A stretch of 18,453 nt of DNA from Reyranella sp. (GTDB taxonomy: Bacteria; Pseudomonadota; Alphaproteobacteria; Reyranellales; Reyranellaceae). Positions 7,209 through 15,204 of this stretch are shown one piece after another (the stretch's first letter is position 1; the number at the start of each line of letters is the position of its first letter). The position numbers and the translations under genes are program-made. The stretch covers positions 1 through 18,453 of the forward strand of contig JADHLS010000015.1 in assembly GCA_016780605.1 (NCBI GenBank), in the 5' to 3' direction. The notes beneath the pieces were generated by a model, which was not told the DNA's origin, ran no database searches, and saw only the letters and a program-made list of their open reading frames with translations.

Positions 7209-8276
7209 CTAGGGCCGCAGCACCGTCATCGAGAACGGCCCGGCGTGGGCGGCGGCGTGGGCGATCGCCTCGTTCACGTCGTCAAGACCGAAGCATTTGG
7301 CCTGGTGGTGCTCGAGTGACAGCAGGCCCGAGCGCACCAGCGCGATCAGGCGTGGGATGGCATCTCGCCGATACATCCACTGGCCGTGAATGGTGATGCA
7401 GTGGCGCATCAGCCAGTCATAGGGGACGCCAACGTCCTGGCGGACGCCGCCCATCAGGACGACCCGTCCATAGGGGCGGACGGTGAGGAGTGCCGCCCTC
7501 ACCTGGGCCGGCGTGGCGGCGGGTGGAAGCAGGTCGAGCACGCAGTCGATGGGCGCTCCGGCCAAGTCGAGGATGGCCTGTCGGTCGCGCTCCTCGTCGC
7601 CGGCCATGCGCACCGGCCGCACCCGCTTGCCGAAGCGTCGCGCGAGATCATCGAGCGCTTGTTGATTGCGGCCCGTGGCGATCACCGTGCTGGCTCCCAT
7701 CGCCAGCGCCACGGCGACGCCGCCGCTGCCGAAGGCGCCGGTCGCGCCGTTCACCAGAACGGTCTCGCCGGGCTGCAGGTTGGCGGCGACGTAGCCGCCA
7801 TAAGCCACCGCGAAGTTGCCGAACGCGCACCACGAGACGGCCTCGGCGTCGCTTATGGCGCCGATGCGCACCACGCATTCCGTGGGCACGCGGGTACGCT
7901 CGGCCCATGAGCCGTCGTGGAAGTACTTCTGCAGCCGCAGGGCGCGCTGGCTGCCGGCGGTCAGGCCCTGCAGGATGATGTCGGGCGCCTGCGCATTGTC
8001 GCGCGAGCGCACGGTGGGATCGCAGAACACCCAGTCGCCCGGCGCCAGCTCGGTGGCGTCGGGGCCGACCTCGCGCACGCGGCCGATGCAACCGGCGCCC
8101 GGGACGATCGGCGGCTCCAGGAGATAGCGGCGCTGACCGCTCAGCACGTCGCCCGCATAGGCCAGCACCTTGGTGGCGGCGACGTCGACGATCACCTCGC
8201 CGGTGCCCAGCACCGGATCGGGCACGGTTTCGACGGCGAGCGGCGAGCCCAGCGCCTTCAGGACGGCTGCTTTCAT
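7209..8276 (-). CDS. Zinc-free MDR-superfamily alcohol dehydrogenase/quinone reductase-like oxidoreductase
   Basis: 355 residues. MKAAVLKALGSPLAVETVPDP opens the GroES-like domain typical of medium-chain dehydrogenases. The Rossmann domain carries NGATGAFGSGGVAVALAMGAS (around residues 177-197), a quinone-reductase-style AxxGxxG nucleotide motif, followed by VIATGR. The GHE zinc motif is replaced by PGAGCIG (about 59-65), and no structural-zinc cysteine cluster is present, so it is probably a zinc-independent NAD(P)H-dependent reductase of unknown substrate. The start at 8276 is preceded by GAGG; another ATG four codons upstream lacks a ribosome site, and the much longer open frame to 8621 runs into the divergent regulator and is not real. 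Its divergence from an MmyB-type regulator is a common arrangement in which the regulator controls the oxidoreductase (inference). Confidence 0.87.
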   Translation of the reverse strand: MKAAVLKALGSPLAVETVPDPVLGTGEVIVDVAATKVLAYAGDVLSGQRRYLLEPPIVPGAGCIGRVREVGPDATELAPGDWVFCDPTVRSRDNAQAPDIILQGLTAGSQRALRLQKYFHDGSWAERTRVPTECVVRIGAISDAEAVSWCAFGNFAVAYGGYVAANLQPGETVLVNGATGAFGSGGVAVALAMGASTVIATGRNQQALDDLARRFGKRVRPVRMAGDEERDRQAILDLAGAPIDCVLDLLPPAATPAQVRAALLTVRPYGRVVLMGGVRQDVGVPYDWLMRHCITIHGQWMYRRDAIPRLIALVRSGLLSLEHHQAKCFGLDDVNEAIAHAAAHAGPFSMTVLRP

Positions 8277-8316
8277 GGAAGACCTCATGTCGTTGAGGCG
8301 CCCATTGTCGCGATCC

Positions 8317-8356
8317 TTCCCATCGGCATTCAGGCCTAGTATTATCCTGGGATTAT
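8317..8356 (+). promoter_or_regulatory. Putative promoter and overlapping dyad of the XRE/MmyB regulator gene
   Basis: TTCCCA (8317-8322) and TATTAT (8340-8345) are separated by 17 nt and match the sigma70 hexamers at 4 and 5 of 6 positions. The ATG at 8355 begins only 9 nt after the -10 box, so the transcript would have almost no leader; no clear Shine-Dalgarno sequence is present. The imperfect dyad ATTATCCTGGGATTAT (8341-8356, 6 of 8 pairs) covers the -10 box and the first two bases of the start codon and is a candidate operator for this gene and the divergent MDR gene. All of this is read from sequence; none is tested. Confidence 0.45.
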
Positions 8357-9146
8357 GAGTGCCATCCTGGACAACAGCAAAAACCAGCTGGGCGATTTCC
8401 TGCGTTCGCGCCGCGAGCGCCTCACCCCCAAGGCCGTCGGCCTGGCCCCCGGACGGCGCCGCCGCACGCCGGGCCTGCGCCGCGAGGAAGTGGCCGAACT
8501 CGCCGGCATCGGCGTCGACTGGTACATCCGTCTGGAACAGGGTCGCTCGGTCAGCCCCTCGGTCACCACGGTCGATGCCCTGGCCCGCGCGCTGCGCCTC
8601 AGCAAGGTCGAGCATGCGCATCTGCGCGAGCTCACGCGCAACGGCGACCGACGTCCCTTCGTGCGTGAGACCGTGCCTGAGGCGCTGCGCCGCCTGGTCG
8701 AGGCACTGAACCAGCCGGCCTACATCACCGGCCGGCGTTGGGACGTGCTGGTGTGGAACAAGGCAGCCGAGGAGATCTTTGCCTGGGGCAAGCTGGCCGA
8801 GGACGACCGCAACGTCCTGATCAGCATCCTGACCCTGCCGGCAACCCGCCGCTCATTCGGCAAGGCCTGGCACGACCAGGCGCGGCGTGTGGTGGCGCAG
8901 TTCCGCGCCACCCACGATTTGTGGGCGGGCGACCCCGCCTTCGTCGACCTGCTGGAGCGTCTGCGCCGGGGCTGTCCGGAATTCGAAGGCTGGTGGAAGG
9001 CGCACGACGTGCGCGCCGCCGCCGCCGGCCGGAAACAGATGGCCCATCCGAAGAAGGGACTACTCAGCTTCGAGCACGCGAGCTTCCGCGCGGACGACGA
9101 CCCTGCCCTGAAGCTCGTGATCTACACGCCGGTCCCCAGCGTTTAA
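8355..9146 (+). CDS. XRE-family regulator with MmyB-like ligand-binding domain
   Basis: 263 residues in two domains. Residues about 10-95 are a helix-turn-helix: LGDFLRSRRERLTP, then RRTPGLRREEVAELAGIGVDWYIRLEQGRSVSPS and VDALARALRLS, the highly conserved signature of this regulator class. Residues about 105-260 match the MmyB-like PAS-related ligand domain (NQPAYITGRRWDVLVWNKAAEEIF, DPAFVDLLERLRRGCPEFEGWW, FEHASFRADDDPALKLVIYTP). A structurally studied homologue of this family bound a fatty acid; the ligand here is unknown. Such genes usually sit beside, and control, an oxidoreductase, here the divergent MDR gene 78 nt away. The start ATG is preceded by no good ribosome site (see the promoter entry). 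The metallophosphoesterase gene starts 9 nt after its stop, so the two are probably co-transcribed. Confidence 0.9.
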   Translation: MSAILDNSKNQLGDFLRSRRERLTPKAVGLAPGRRRRTPGLRREEVAELAGIGVDWYIRLEQGRSVSPSVTTVDALARALRLSKVEHAHLRELTRNGDRRPFVRETVPEALRRLVEALNQPAYITGRRWDVLVWNKAAEEIFAWGKLAEDDRNVLISILTLPATRRSFGKAWHDQARRVVAQFRATHDLWAGDPAFVDLLERLRRGCPEFEGWWKAHDVRAAAAGRKQMAHPKKGLLSFEHASFRADDDPALKLVIYTPVPSV

Positions 9147-9155
9147 CCTGCACCC

Positions 9156-9992
9156 ATGACGATGTCGGTTCTCGAGATGGACGGGCCGGTCCTGTTCTTC
9201 GGCGGCAGCTACAGCAATCTCGAAGCCACGGTCGCCCTGCAGGAGGAGGCACCACGGTTGGGTATACGACCGTCCAACATCGTCTGCACCGGAGATGTCG
9301 TCGCCTCCTGCGCCGATCCCGTGGCGACGGTCGCCACGATCCGCGACTGGGGCGTCCACGTGGTCATGAGCAATTGCGAGGAGTCGCTCTGCTGGAGCAA
9401 GGACGATTGCGGCTGCGGCTTCGAGGAAGGTACGGCCTGCGCGGCACTTTCAGGCGACTGGAACTCCTACTCGAATCGCCTGCTCGGCGAGGATGACCGC
9501 AAGTGGATGCGATCCCTTCCCCGACGCCTCGACATCACCATCGCGGGCCGGCGCCTCGCCGTGATCCACGGCTCGGTCGACACCATCAACAGCTTCGTCT
9601 TTGCCTCGACGCCGTGGGCCGACAAAGAGCACCAGATCGAAATGAGCGGCTGCGATGGCGTCGTCGGCGGCCACAGCGGCATTCCCTTCACCCACGCCGC
9701 CTGCGGCAAGCTTTGGCACAACAGCGGCGCCCTCGGAATGCCGGCCAACGACGGCACGTCACGCGGTTGGTACAGCCTTTTCACTCCGACCAGTTCGGGC
9801 ATCGCGGTTCGCCTCTTGTCGCTCGACTACGATGCGGGCTCGGCGTCGAGAAAGATGCGTGACCGCGGCCTTCCATCCGGCTACGCGGATGCGCTGGAAA
9901 GCGGGCTTTGGCCGAGTTGCGACGTGTTGCCGGCCGAAGAGCTGGCACGACGGGGCCAGGTCATCGCGCCCACGACCCTCTTTTGGTCGTAG
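9156..9992 (+). CDS. Calcineurin-like metallophosphoesterase with degenerate metal site A
   Basis: 278 residues. The calcineurin-like motifs can be followed in order: motif I region FFGGSYSNLEA (14-24), motif II CTGDVV (D47), motif III SNCEE (N73), a VIHGS histidine (H138) and GGHSG (H173). Compared with the standard D-x-H, GD, GNH(D/E), H and GHxH set, motif I has G17 and Y19 where Asp and His should be, and the last His of GHxH is G175. The ligands of the second metal (D47, N73, H138, H173) are intact. It may bind one metal or act non-catalytically. It is Cys-rich in the middle (CWSKDDCGCGFEEGTAC). There is no signal peptide. The start is the first of two in-frame ATGs (9156 and 9162); neither has a strong ribosome site, so coupling to the upstream regulator gene is likely. 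It converges with pcp, with 3 nt between stops. Confidence 0.82.
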   Translation: MTMSVLEMDGPVLFFGGSYSNLEATVALQEEAPRLGIRPSNIVCTGDVVASCADPVATVATIRDWGVHVVMSNCEESLCWSKDDCGCGFEEGTACAALSGDWNSYSNRLLGEDDRKWMRSLPRRLDITIAGRRLAVIHGSVDTINSFVFASTPWADKEHQIEMSGCDGVVGGHSGIPFTHAACGKLWHNSGALGMPANDGTSRGWYSLFTPTSSGIAVRLLSLDYDAGSASRKMRDRGLPSGYADALESGLWPSCDVLPAEELARRGQVIAPTTLFWS

Positions 9993-9995
9993 GCC

Positions 9996-10637
9996 CTAGG
10001 AGATCTTACCTTCCGCCGTGTGGATGTCGGCGCTGCGTTCGGCGCTGACCTGCAGGATGATCTCGATGCCGCGTGTGACGTCGGCGATCGCCATCGATGG
10101 CGCCGTGCCGACCTTGGCGATCTGCTCCGGCGCATAGGGCACGTGCAGGAAGCCGCCGCGCAGCTTCGTCGGATGACGGCTCGCGATATCCATCAGCGCG
10201 TAGAGGATGTGATTGCAGACGAAGGTACCAGCGGTGTTCGACACCGCGGCCGCCAGGCCCGCCTGGCGCATCGCCGCCACGCAAGCCTTGATCGGCAGCG
10301 TCGCGAAATGCGCCGGCGGTCCATCCTTCACCACCGGCTTGTCGATCGGCTGCTTGCCGTCATTGTCGCGGATGCGCGCATCCTGGACGTTGATCGCGAC
10401 CCGCTCCAGGCAGAGCTCGCTGCGCCCGCCGGCCAGGCCGACGCAGAGCACGATGTCGGGCTTGGCGCTGTCGATCGCGTCCTGCAGCACGCCCGTCGAA
10501 CGCGCAAACGAACACGGCAGCGTGGCCGTATGCACGACCAGGCTGCCGTATTTCTTCTTGAGCTTGCCGACCGCCAGCGACGAGGGATTGACCGCGTCGC
10601 CGCCGAAGGGCTCGAAGCCCGTGACCAGTGCCTTCAA
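9996..10637 (-). CDS. pcp: Pyroglutamyl-peptidase I (peptidase C15)
   Basis: 213 residues, the family's normal length. The enzyme is a cytosolic cysteine peptidase that removes N-terminal 5-oxoproline from peptides. The start MKALVTGFEPFGGDAVNPS is the canonical C15 opening. The catalytic triad is complete: E78 (in GRSELCLERVAIN), C141 (in SNTAGTFVCNHILY) and H165 (in GGFLHVPY), each three residues before the Glu81, Cys144 and His168 of the Bacillus enzyme. Translation begins at TTG (10637), 3 nt after the coxM-like stop; no ATG could give this canonical N-terminus, and only a weak ribosome site is seen, so translational coupling to the upstream gene is likely. It is the last gene of the molybdenum hydroxylase operon, an unusual place for a peptidase, which may hint at a lactam or peptide substrate or may be incidental. 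Confidence 0.93.
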   Translation of the reverse strand: MKALVTGFEPFGGDAVNPSSLAVGKLKKKYGSLVVHTATLPCSFARSTGVLQDAIDSAKPDIVLCVGLAGGRSELCLERVAINVQDARIRDNDGKQPIDKPVVKDGPPAHFATLPIKACVAAMRQAGLAAAVSNTAGTFVCNHILYALMDIASRHPTKLRGGFLHVPYAPEQIAKVGTAPSMAIADVTRGIEIILQVSAERSADIHTAEGKIS

Positions 10638-10640
10638 CGG

Positions 10641-11438
10641 CTACTTGGTCGCGGCGTCGACGGCGCGGCGCGCCATCACGTTCACCAGATGGGCGCGGTA
10701 TTCCGCGCTGGCATGGATGTCGCTGTTGAGTCCATCGGCCGGAATCTTGATGTCCTTGATCGCGGCCGACGAGAAGTTCTTGGCGAGCGCATCCTCCATC
10801 GCCTTGACGCGGAAGACGGAGGGTCCCGCCCCCGTCACCGCGACACGCACGCCCGCCGCGGTCTTGGCCACGAACACGCCAACCATGGCGTACCGTGACG
10901 CCGGGTTGGGGAACTTCATGTAGGCGGCCTTCTCGGCCTTGGGGAAGCTGATCGAGGTGATCAGCTCGCCGTCGCTCAACGCCGTCTCGAACAGGCCCTT
11001 GAAGAAGCTGTCAGCGGCGTGCTTGCCGGTATTGGTGGTGATGGTGGCGCCGAGCGCCAGAACCGCCGCCGGATAGTCCGCCGCGGGATCGTTGTTGGCC
11101 ACCGAACCGCCGATCGTGCCGCGATTGCGCACCGCCGGATCGCCGATATGGCCGGCAAGATGAGCCAGCGCCGGGATCGCGCTCTTGACGTCGGCCGAGC
11201 TGGCAACGTCGGCATGGCGGGTCATGCCGCCGATCACCACGTTGTTGCCCTCGACCTTGATGCCGGCCAGATCCTTGATGCCGCCGAGGTCGACGACGTC
11301 GGAGGGCTTGGCCAGGCGCTGCTTCAGCGTCGGGATCAGCGTCATGCCGCCCGACATCGGCCGGGCCTCATCCTTGCCCTTCAGCAGGTTGACCGCGTCG
11401 GCCAGCGTCTTGGGGCGGTGATAGTGGAAGTCGTACAT
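10641..11438 (-). CDS. coxM: Molybdenum hydroxylase FAD-binding medium subunit (CoxM/CutM-like)
   Basis: 265 residues. MYDFHYHRPKTLADAVNLL is the standard start of the medium subunit. FAD-binding motifs are MSGGMTLIP (28-36) and TIGGSVANNDPAADYPAA (108-125), followed by the C-terminal CO dehydrogenase flavoprotein domain. The subunit passes electrons from the iron-sulfur protein to the final acceptor. The start at 11438 is chosen over an upstream frame extension because GGGAG lies about 10 nt before it and the family begins here. It follows the large-subunit stop after 14 nt and precedes pcp by 3 nt. The gene symbol reflects family position only; the enzyme is not a proven CO dehydrogenase. 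Confidence 0.88.
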   Translation of the reverse strand: MYDFHYHRPKTLADAVNLLKGKDEARPMSGGMTLIPTLKQRLAKPSDVVDLGGIKDLAGIKVEGNNVVIGGMTRHADVASSADVKSAIPALAHLAGHIGDPAVRNRGTIGGSVANNDPAADYPAAVLALGATITTNTGKHAADSFFKGLFETALSDGELITSISFPKAEKAAYMKFPNPASRYAMVGVFVAKTAAGVRVAVTGAGPSVFRVKAMEDALAKNFSSAAIKDIKIPADGLNSDIHASAEYRAHLVNVMARRAVDAATK

Positions 11439-11452
11439 CTTCTGATTCTCCC

Positions 11453-13834
11453 TTACTCGGCAGCCGGACGCGCGCCGTGGATCGCCTGCCACACGTTGAG
11501 CGGCGTGGCCGGCATCGGCACATGGCTGACGCCAACCGGCGCAAGCGCGTCGTGGACGGCATTCATGACCGCGGCGGGTGCGGCGATCGCACCGGCCTCA
11601 CCGCACCCCTTCACGCCCAGCGGATTGTGCGGACAGGGCGTGACCTTGTTGCCGAGCTTGAACGACGGCACGTCGTCGGCGCGCGGCATGGTATAGTCCA
11701 TGTACGAGCCGCTAACGAGCTGGCCCGTTTCCTTGTCATAGACGGCGTTCTCCAGCAGCGCCTGGCCGACGCCCTGGACGATGCCGCCATGCACCTGGCC
11801 CTCGACAATCATCGGATTGACGATGTTGCCGAAGTCGTCGACGGCGGTGAAGTTCACGATCTCCACCTCGCCGGTGTCGGGATCGACCTCGACCTCGCAG
11901 ATCTGCGTGCCCGCCGGATAGACGAAGTTCGACGGATCGTAGAAGGCGTTCTCGTCCATGCCGGGCTCGAGCTCTTCCAGCGGGTAGTTGTGCGGCACGT
12001 AGGCCGCGAACACCGCCTGGCCGAGCGGCACCGCCTTGTCGGTGCCGGCCACCTTGAAGGTGCCGCCCTCGAACACGACGTCTGCGACCGACGCCTCCAT
12101 CAGATGCGCGGCGATCTTCTTGCCCTTGGCGATGATCTTGTCGGCCGCCTTGACGATGGCCGATCCGCCGACCGCCAGCGACCGGCTGCCGTAGCTGCCC
12201 ATGCCGAACGGGGTGGTCGCCGTGTCGCCGTGCACGACCTCGATGTTCTCGATCGGCACGCCGAGCTTGTCGGATACCACCTGCGCGAAGGTGGTCTCGT
12301 GGCTCTGACCGTGGCTGTGTGCGCCGGTCAGGATCTGGACGTTGCCCGTCGGGTTGAAGCGCAGCTCCGCCGATTCCCACTGGCCGACGCCGCCGCCCAG
12401 CTGGCCGATCACCCGCGAGGGTCCGAGCCCGCAGGCCTCGATGTAGGACGAGAAGCCGATGCCGCGCAGCTTGCCGCGCGACTTGGCCTCCGCCCGGCGG
12501 GCTTCGAAGCCCTTGTAGTCGGCGATCTTGATCGCCTCGTCGATGATCGGCGGGTAGTTGCCCGAATCGTATTGCAACGCCACCGGCGTCTGGTACGGGA
12601 AGGCGTTGGCCGGAATGAAGTTCTTCCGGCGCAGCTCCGCCGGATCCATCTTCAGCTCCTTGGCCGCCTTGCTGACGATGCTCTCGATGACGAAGGTCGC
12701 CTCCGGCCGTCCGGCGCCGCGATAGGCGTCGACCGGCGCGGTGTTGGTGAGGGCCGCCTTCACGTTGGCGTAGATCACCGGCGTGGTGTACTGGCCCGCC
12801 AGCAGCGTCGCGTAGAGATAGGTCGGCACTGCCGTCGAGAAGGTCGAGAGATAGGCGCCCATGTTGGCGATGGTCTCGACCTTGAGACCGAGGAACTTGC
12901 CGTCCTTGTCGAGCGCCAGCTCGGCATGGGTGACGTGATCGCGACCGTGCGCATCGGTCTGGAACGATTCGCTGCGCTCGGCGGTCCACTTGATCGGACG
13001 GCCGACGCGGCTTGCCGCCCAGGTCACCATCGTTTCTTCGTTGTAGCAGAAGATCTTGCTGCCGAAGCCGCCGCCCACGTCGGGAGCGATGACGCGCAGC
13101 TTGTGCTCGGGGATGCCGAGCACGAAGGCCGACAGGATGAGGCGCAGCACATGCGGGTTCTGCGACGTCGACCAGAGCGTATAGTTGCCGGTCCCCTTGT
13201 CGTACTCCGCGGCCGCGGCGCGCGGCTCCATGGCGTTGGGGATCAGCCGGTTGTTCACCAAGTCGAGCTTGGTGACGTGCGCCGCCTTGGCGAAGGCGGC
13301 ATCGACGTCGGCCTTCACGCCGAGCTCCCAGTCATAGATCAGGTTGCCCGGCGCCTCGGCGTGGATTTGCGGCGCGCCCTTGTCGAGCGCCGTGGCGAGA
13401 TCGACGTTGGCCGGCAGCATCTCGTAGTCGACCTTGATCGCCTCGGCGGCATCCTTGGCCTCGTCGTGGCTGTTGGCCACGACCATCGCCACCGTGTCGC
13501 CGACATAGCGCACGGTATCGAGCGCCATCACAGGATGCGGCGGCGCCTTGTGCGGCTGGCCATGCTTGTCCTTGACCACCCAGCCGCAGATCAGCCCGCC
13601 GACCTTGGCGTCGGCCGTGTCCTTGCCGGTGAAGATCGCCACGACGCCCGGCATCTTGGCCGCGGCCGAGGTGTCAATGCTCTTGATCTTCGCGTGCGCA
13701 TGCGGCGAGCGAAGGAAGTGCGCGTAGGTCGCGCGCGCGAGCGGCAGGTCGTCGACATAACGGCCCGTCCCGGTCAGGAAGCGCTGGTCTTCCTTCCGCT
13801 TGACCCGGGCGCCAATTCCGGTTTGCGCAGTCAT
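11453..13834 (-). CDS. coxL: Molybdenum hydroxylase large (Mo-cofactor) subunit, form II CoxL-like
   Basis: 793 residues, full length for the family. It binds the molybdopterin-cytosine dinucleotide cofactor and carries the active site. Visible features: [24 protein letters not shown] at the start, the cofactor loop VGGGFGSK (253-260), the active-site loop AYRGAGR (370-376), [15 protein letters not shown] around the pterin, and [12 protein letters not shown] with the conserved catalytic Glu near residue 746. True aerobic CO dehydrogenase (form I) has AYxCSFR with a copper-binding Cys; AYRGAGR marks form II, whose members oxidise aldehydes, purines or other heterocycles, mostly uncharacterised. 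The start follows the iron-sulfur subunit stop by 2 nt. No cofactor sulfuration or insertion gene (CoxD, CoxE, CoxF or XdhC type) is in the window, so maturation genes must lie elsewhere. Confidence 0.92.
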   Translation of the reverse strand: MTAQTGIGARVKRKEDQRFLTGTGRYVDDLPLARATYAHFLRSPHAHAKIKSIDTSAAAKMPGVVAIFTGKDTADAKVGGLICGWVVKDKHGQPHKAPPHPVMALDTVRYVGDTVAMVVANSHDEAKDAAEAIKVDYEMLPANVDLATALDKGAPQIHAEAPGNLIYDWELGVKADVDAAFAKAAHVTKLDLVNNRLIPNAMEPRAAAAEYDKGTGNYTLWSTSQNPHVLRLILSAFVLGIPEHKLRVIAPDVGGGFGSKIFCYNEETMVTWAASRVGRPIKWTAERSESFQTDAHGRDHVTHAELALDKDGKFLGLKVETIANMGAYLSTFSTAVPTYLYATLLAGQYTTPVIYANVKAALTNTAPVDAYRGAGRPEATFVIESIVSKAAKELKMDPAELRRKNFIPANAFPYQTPVALQYDSGNYPPIIDEAIKIADYKGFEARRAEAKSRGKLRGIGFSSYIEACGLGPSRVIGQLGGGVGQWESAELRFNPTGNVQILTGAHSHGQSHETTFAQVVSDKLGVPIENIEVVHGDTATTPFGMGSYGSRSLAVGGSAIVKAADKIIAKGKKIAAHLMEASVADVVFEGGTFKVAGTDKAVPLGQAVFAAYVPHNYPLEELEPGMDENAFYDPSNFVYPAGTQICEVEVDPDTGEVEIVNFTAVDDFGNIVNPMIVEGQVHGGIVQGVGQALLENAVYDKETGQLVSGSYMDYTMPRADDVPSFKLGNKVTPCPHNPLGVKGCGEAGAIAAPAAVMNAVHDALAPVGVSHVPMPATPLNVWQAIHGARPAAE

Positions 13835-13836
13835 GG

Positions 13837-14322
<486 letters not shown>

Positions 14323-14347
14323 CTACTCTTCTCCCTCACATTGTTGG

Positions 14348-14365
14348 TTTGCGCAGGCGCGCAAA
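14348..14365. promoter_or_regulatory. Perfect 7-bp palindrome upstream of coxS, possible operator
   Basis: TTTGCGC-AGGC-GCGCAAA is a perfect 7-bp inverted repeat with a 4-nt centre, about 25 nt upstream of the coxS start in the 136-nt coxG-coxS gap. No T-tract follows on either strand, so it is not a good intrinsic terminator. A regulator site or an mRNA hairpin that sets the coxG-to-coxSLM ratio are both possible. I saw no convincing -35/-10 pair in this gap; the rest of it (14366-14458) shows nothing recognisable. Confidence 0.35.
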
Positions 14366-14458
14366 ATGCACACCCGCAGGGCGTTGAGAAGACTCTCGCA
14401 AGCCGCTCATGCGCCGGTCAAGTGAATTGCGGACGACAACCGACTGCCGCCGCCGCGG

Positions 14459-15058
14459 TCAGCGGCTGGCCAGGAAAATCAGGATCAGGACTGCTGCGCC
14501 GATGCCGATGACCAGCCAATGCCGGTAGCCTCGCTGCGCTGCAGCGGGCGGCGGTGACGGCGGAGAAACCGTCTCGGGCGCCGCCGGCGGCGCGTCCGAT
14601 GCCGCCCCGGCCAGCGCGGGCCCGCCGACCGTCGAGGCGAACTTGCCGAAGAACTCGTCGGCCAGCTTCCTGGCCGTGCCGTCGATCAGGCGCGCGCCGA
14701 CCTGGGCGATCTTGCCGCCGACCTGGGCGTCGACATTGTAATTGAGCACGGTGTCGGCCCCGTCCTCGCGCAGCGCCACCACGGCGCCACCCTTGGCGAA
14801 GCCTGCGGCACCGCCCTGCCCTTCGCCGCTGATCTTGTAGCCGTTGGGCGGATCGATGTCGGACAGCGTGACCTTGCCCGAGAAGCTCGCGCTAACCGGG
14901 CCGATGCGCATGCGCACCTTGGCCTTCATCTCGGTATCCGACACCTTCTCCAGCGATTCGCAGCCGGGAATGCAGGCCTGCAGCACGGCGGGATCGTTCA
15001 ACGCCGCAAAGACCTTCTCCCGCGATGCGGGGATCTTGTACTCGCCCTTGATTTCCAT
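14459..15058 (-). CDS. coxG: CoxG-like SRPBCC protein with C-terminal membrane anchor
   Basis: 199 residues. Residues 1-142 form an SRPBCC/CoxG domain (MEIKGEYKIPASREKVFAAL, DPAVLQACIPGCESLEKV, GKIAQVGARLIDGTARKLADEFF), followed by a Pro- and Ala-rich linker (about 148-175) and one transmembrane helix (about 180-197, HWLVIGIGAAVLILIFLAS) ending two residues later. This matches CoxG proteins, which attach CO dehydrogenase to the inner membrane and, in mycobacteria, have been reported to bind and deliver quinone as electron acceptor. Here it would link the form II enzyme to the respiratory chain (inference). The start at 15058 has AGGAG about 8 nt upstream; an open-frame extension to 15154 runs through the palindromic repeat and is not used. 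The iron-sulfur subunit gene follows 136 nt downstream on the same strand. Confidence 0.88.
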   Translation of the reverse strand: MEIKGEYKIPASREKVFAALNDPAVLQACIPGCESLEKVSDTEMKAKVRMRIGPVSASFSGKVTLSDIDPPNGYKISGEGQGGAAGFAKGGAVVALREDGADTVLNYNVDAQVGGKIAQVGARLIDGTARKLADEFFGKFASTVGGPALAGAASDAPPAAPETVSPPSPPPAAAQRGYRHWLVIGIGAAVLILIFLASR

Positions 15059-15087
15059 TTGGTAACTCCTGCCGCGACCAGGCCCCA

Positions 15088-15129
15088 CCTCACCCTGAAG
15101 AGGCGCGAAGCGCCGTCTCGAAGGGTGGG
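15088..15129. repeat. REP-like palindromic intergenic element, copy 1
   Basis: A 42-nt element with an outer stem CACCCT/AGGGTG and an inner hairpin GGCGC-GAA-GCGCC. It is nearly the reverse complement of the element at 15151-15193. It lies 29 nt upstream of the coxG start. The CTCACCCTGA and TCGAAGGGTGG ends are familiar to me from dispersed intergenic repeats of alphaproteobacterial genomes, but genome copy number cannot be seen here. Confidence 0.75.
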
Positions 15130-15150
15130 CGACAGCCAAGGTGCTCGTTT

Positions 15151-15193
15151 CCACCCTTCGAGACGCGCACTTCGTGCGCTCCTCAGGGTGAGG
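15151..15193. repeat. REP-like palindromic intergenic element, copy 2 (inverted)
   Basis: A 43-nt element with the same outer stem and an inner hairpin GCGCAC-TTC-GTGCGC. It is oriented opposite to copy 1, so the two can also pair with each other into one long hairpin around a 21-nt spacer (15130-15150). It starts 11 nt after the stop of the GH17 gene in that gene's transcription direction, so the pair probably ends or stabilises that transcript and insulates the coxG operon. The outer arms are conserved between copies while the inner stem differs by compensating changes, typical of selected folding. Confidence 0.75.
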
Positions 15194-15204
15194 TCAATCC
15201 GTGC

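Noticed and set aside
8277..8621. N-terminal extension of the MDR oxidoreductase frame through the divergent regulator
   Set aside because: It is antisense to the helix-turn-helix gene; the family start MKAAVLKAL at 8276 is standard.
9972..9990. Hairpin ACGACC-7 nt-GGTCGT at the end of the metallophosphoesterase gene as a terminator for the convergent pair
   Set aside because: The stem is only 6 bp, lies inside the coding sequence and is followed by no T-tract on either strand; too weak to annotate.
11453..13834. Aerobic carbon monoxide dehydrogenase proper
   Set aside because: The active-site loop is AYRGAGR; the copper-binding Cys of form I (AYxCSFR) is absent, so CO oxidation should not be claimed.
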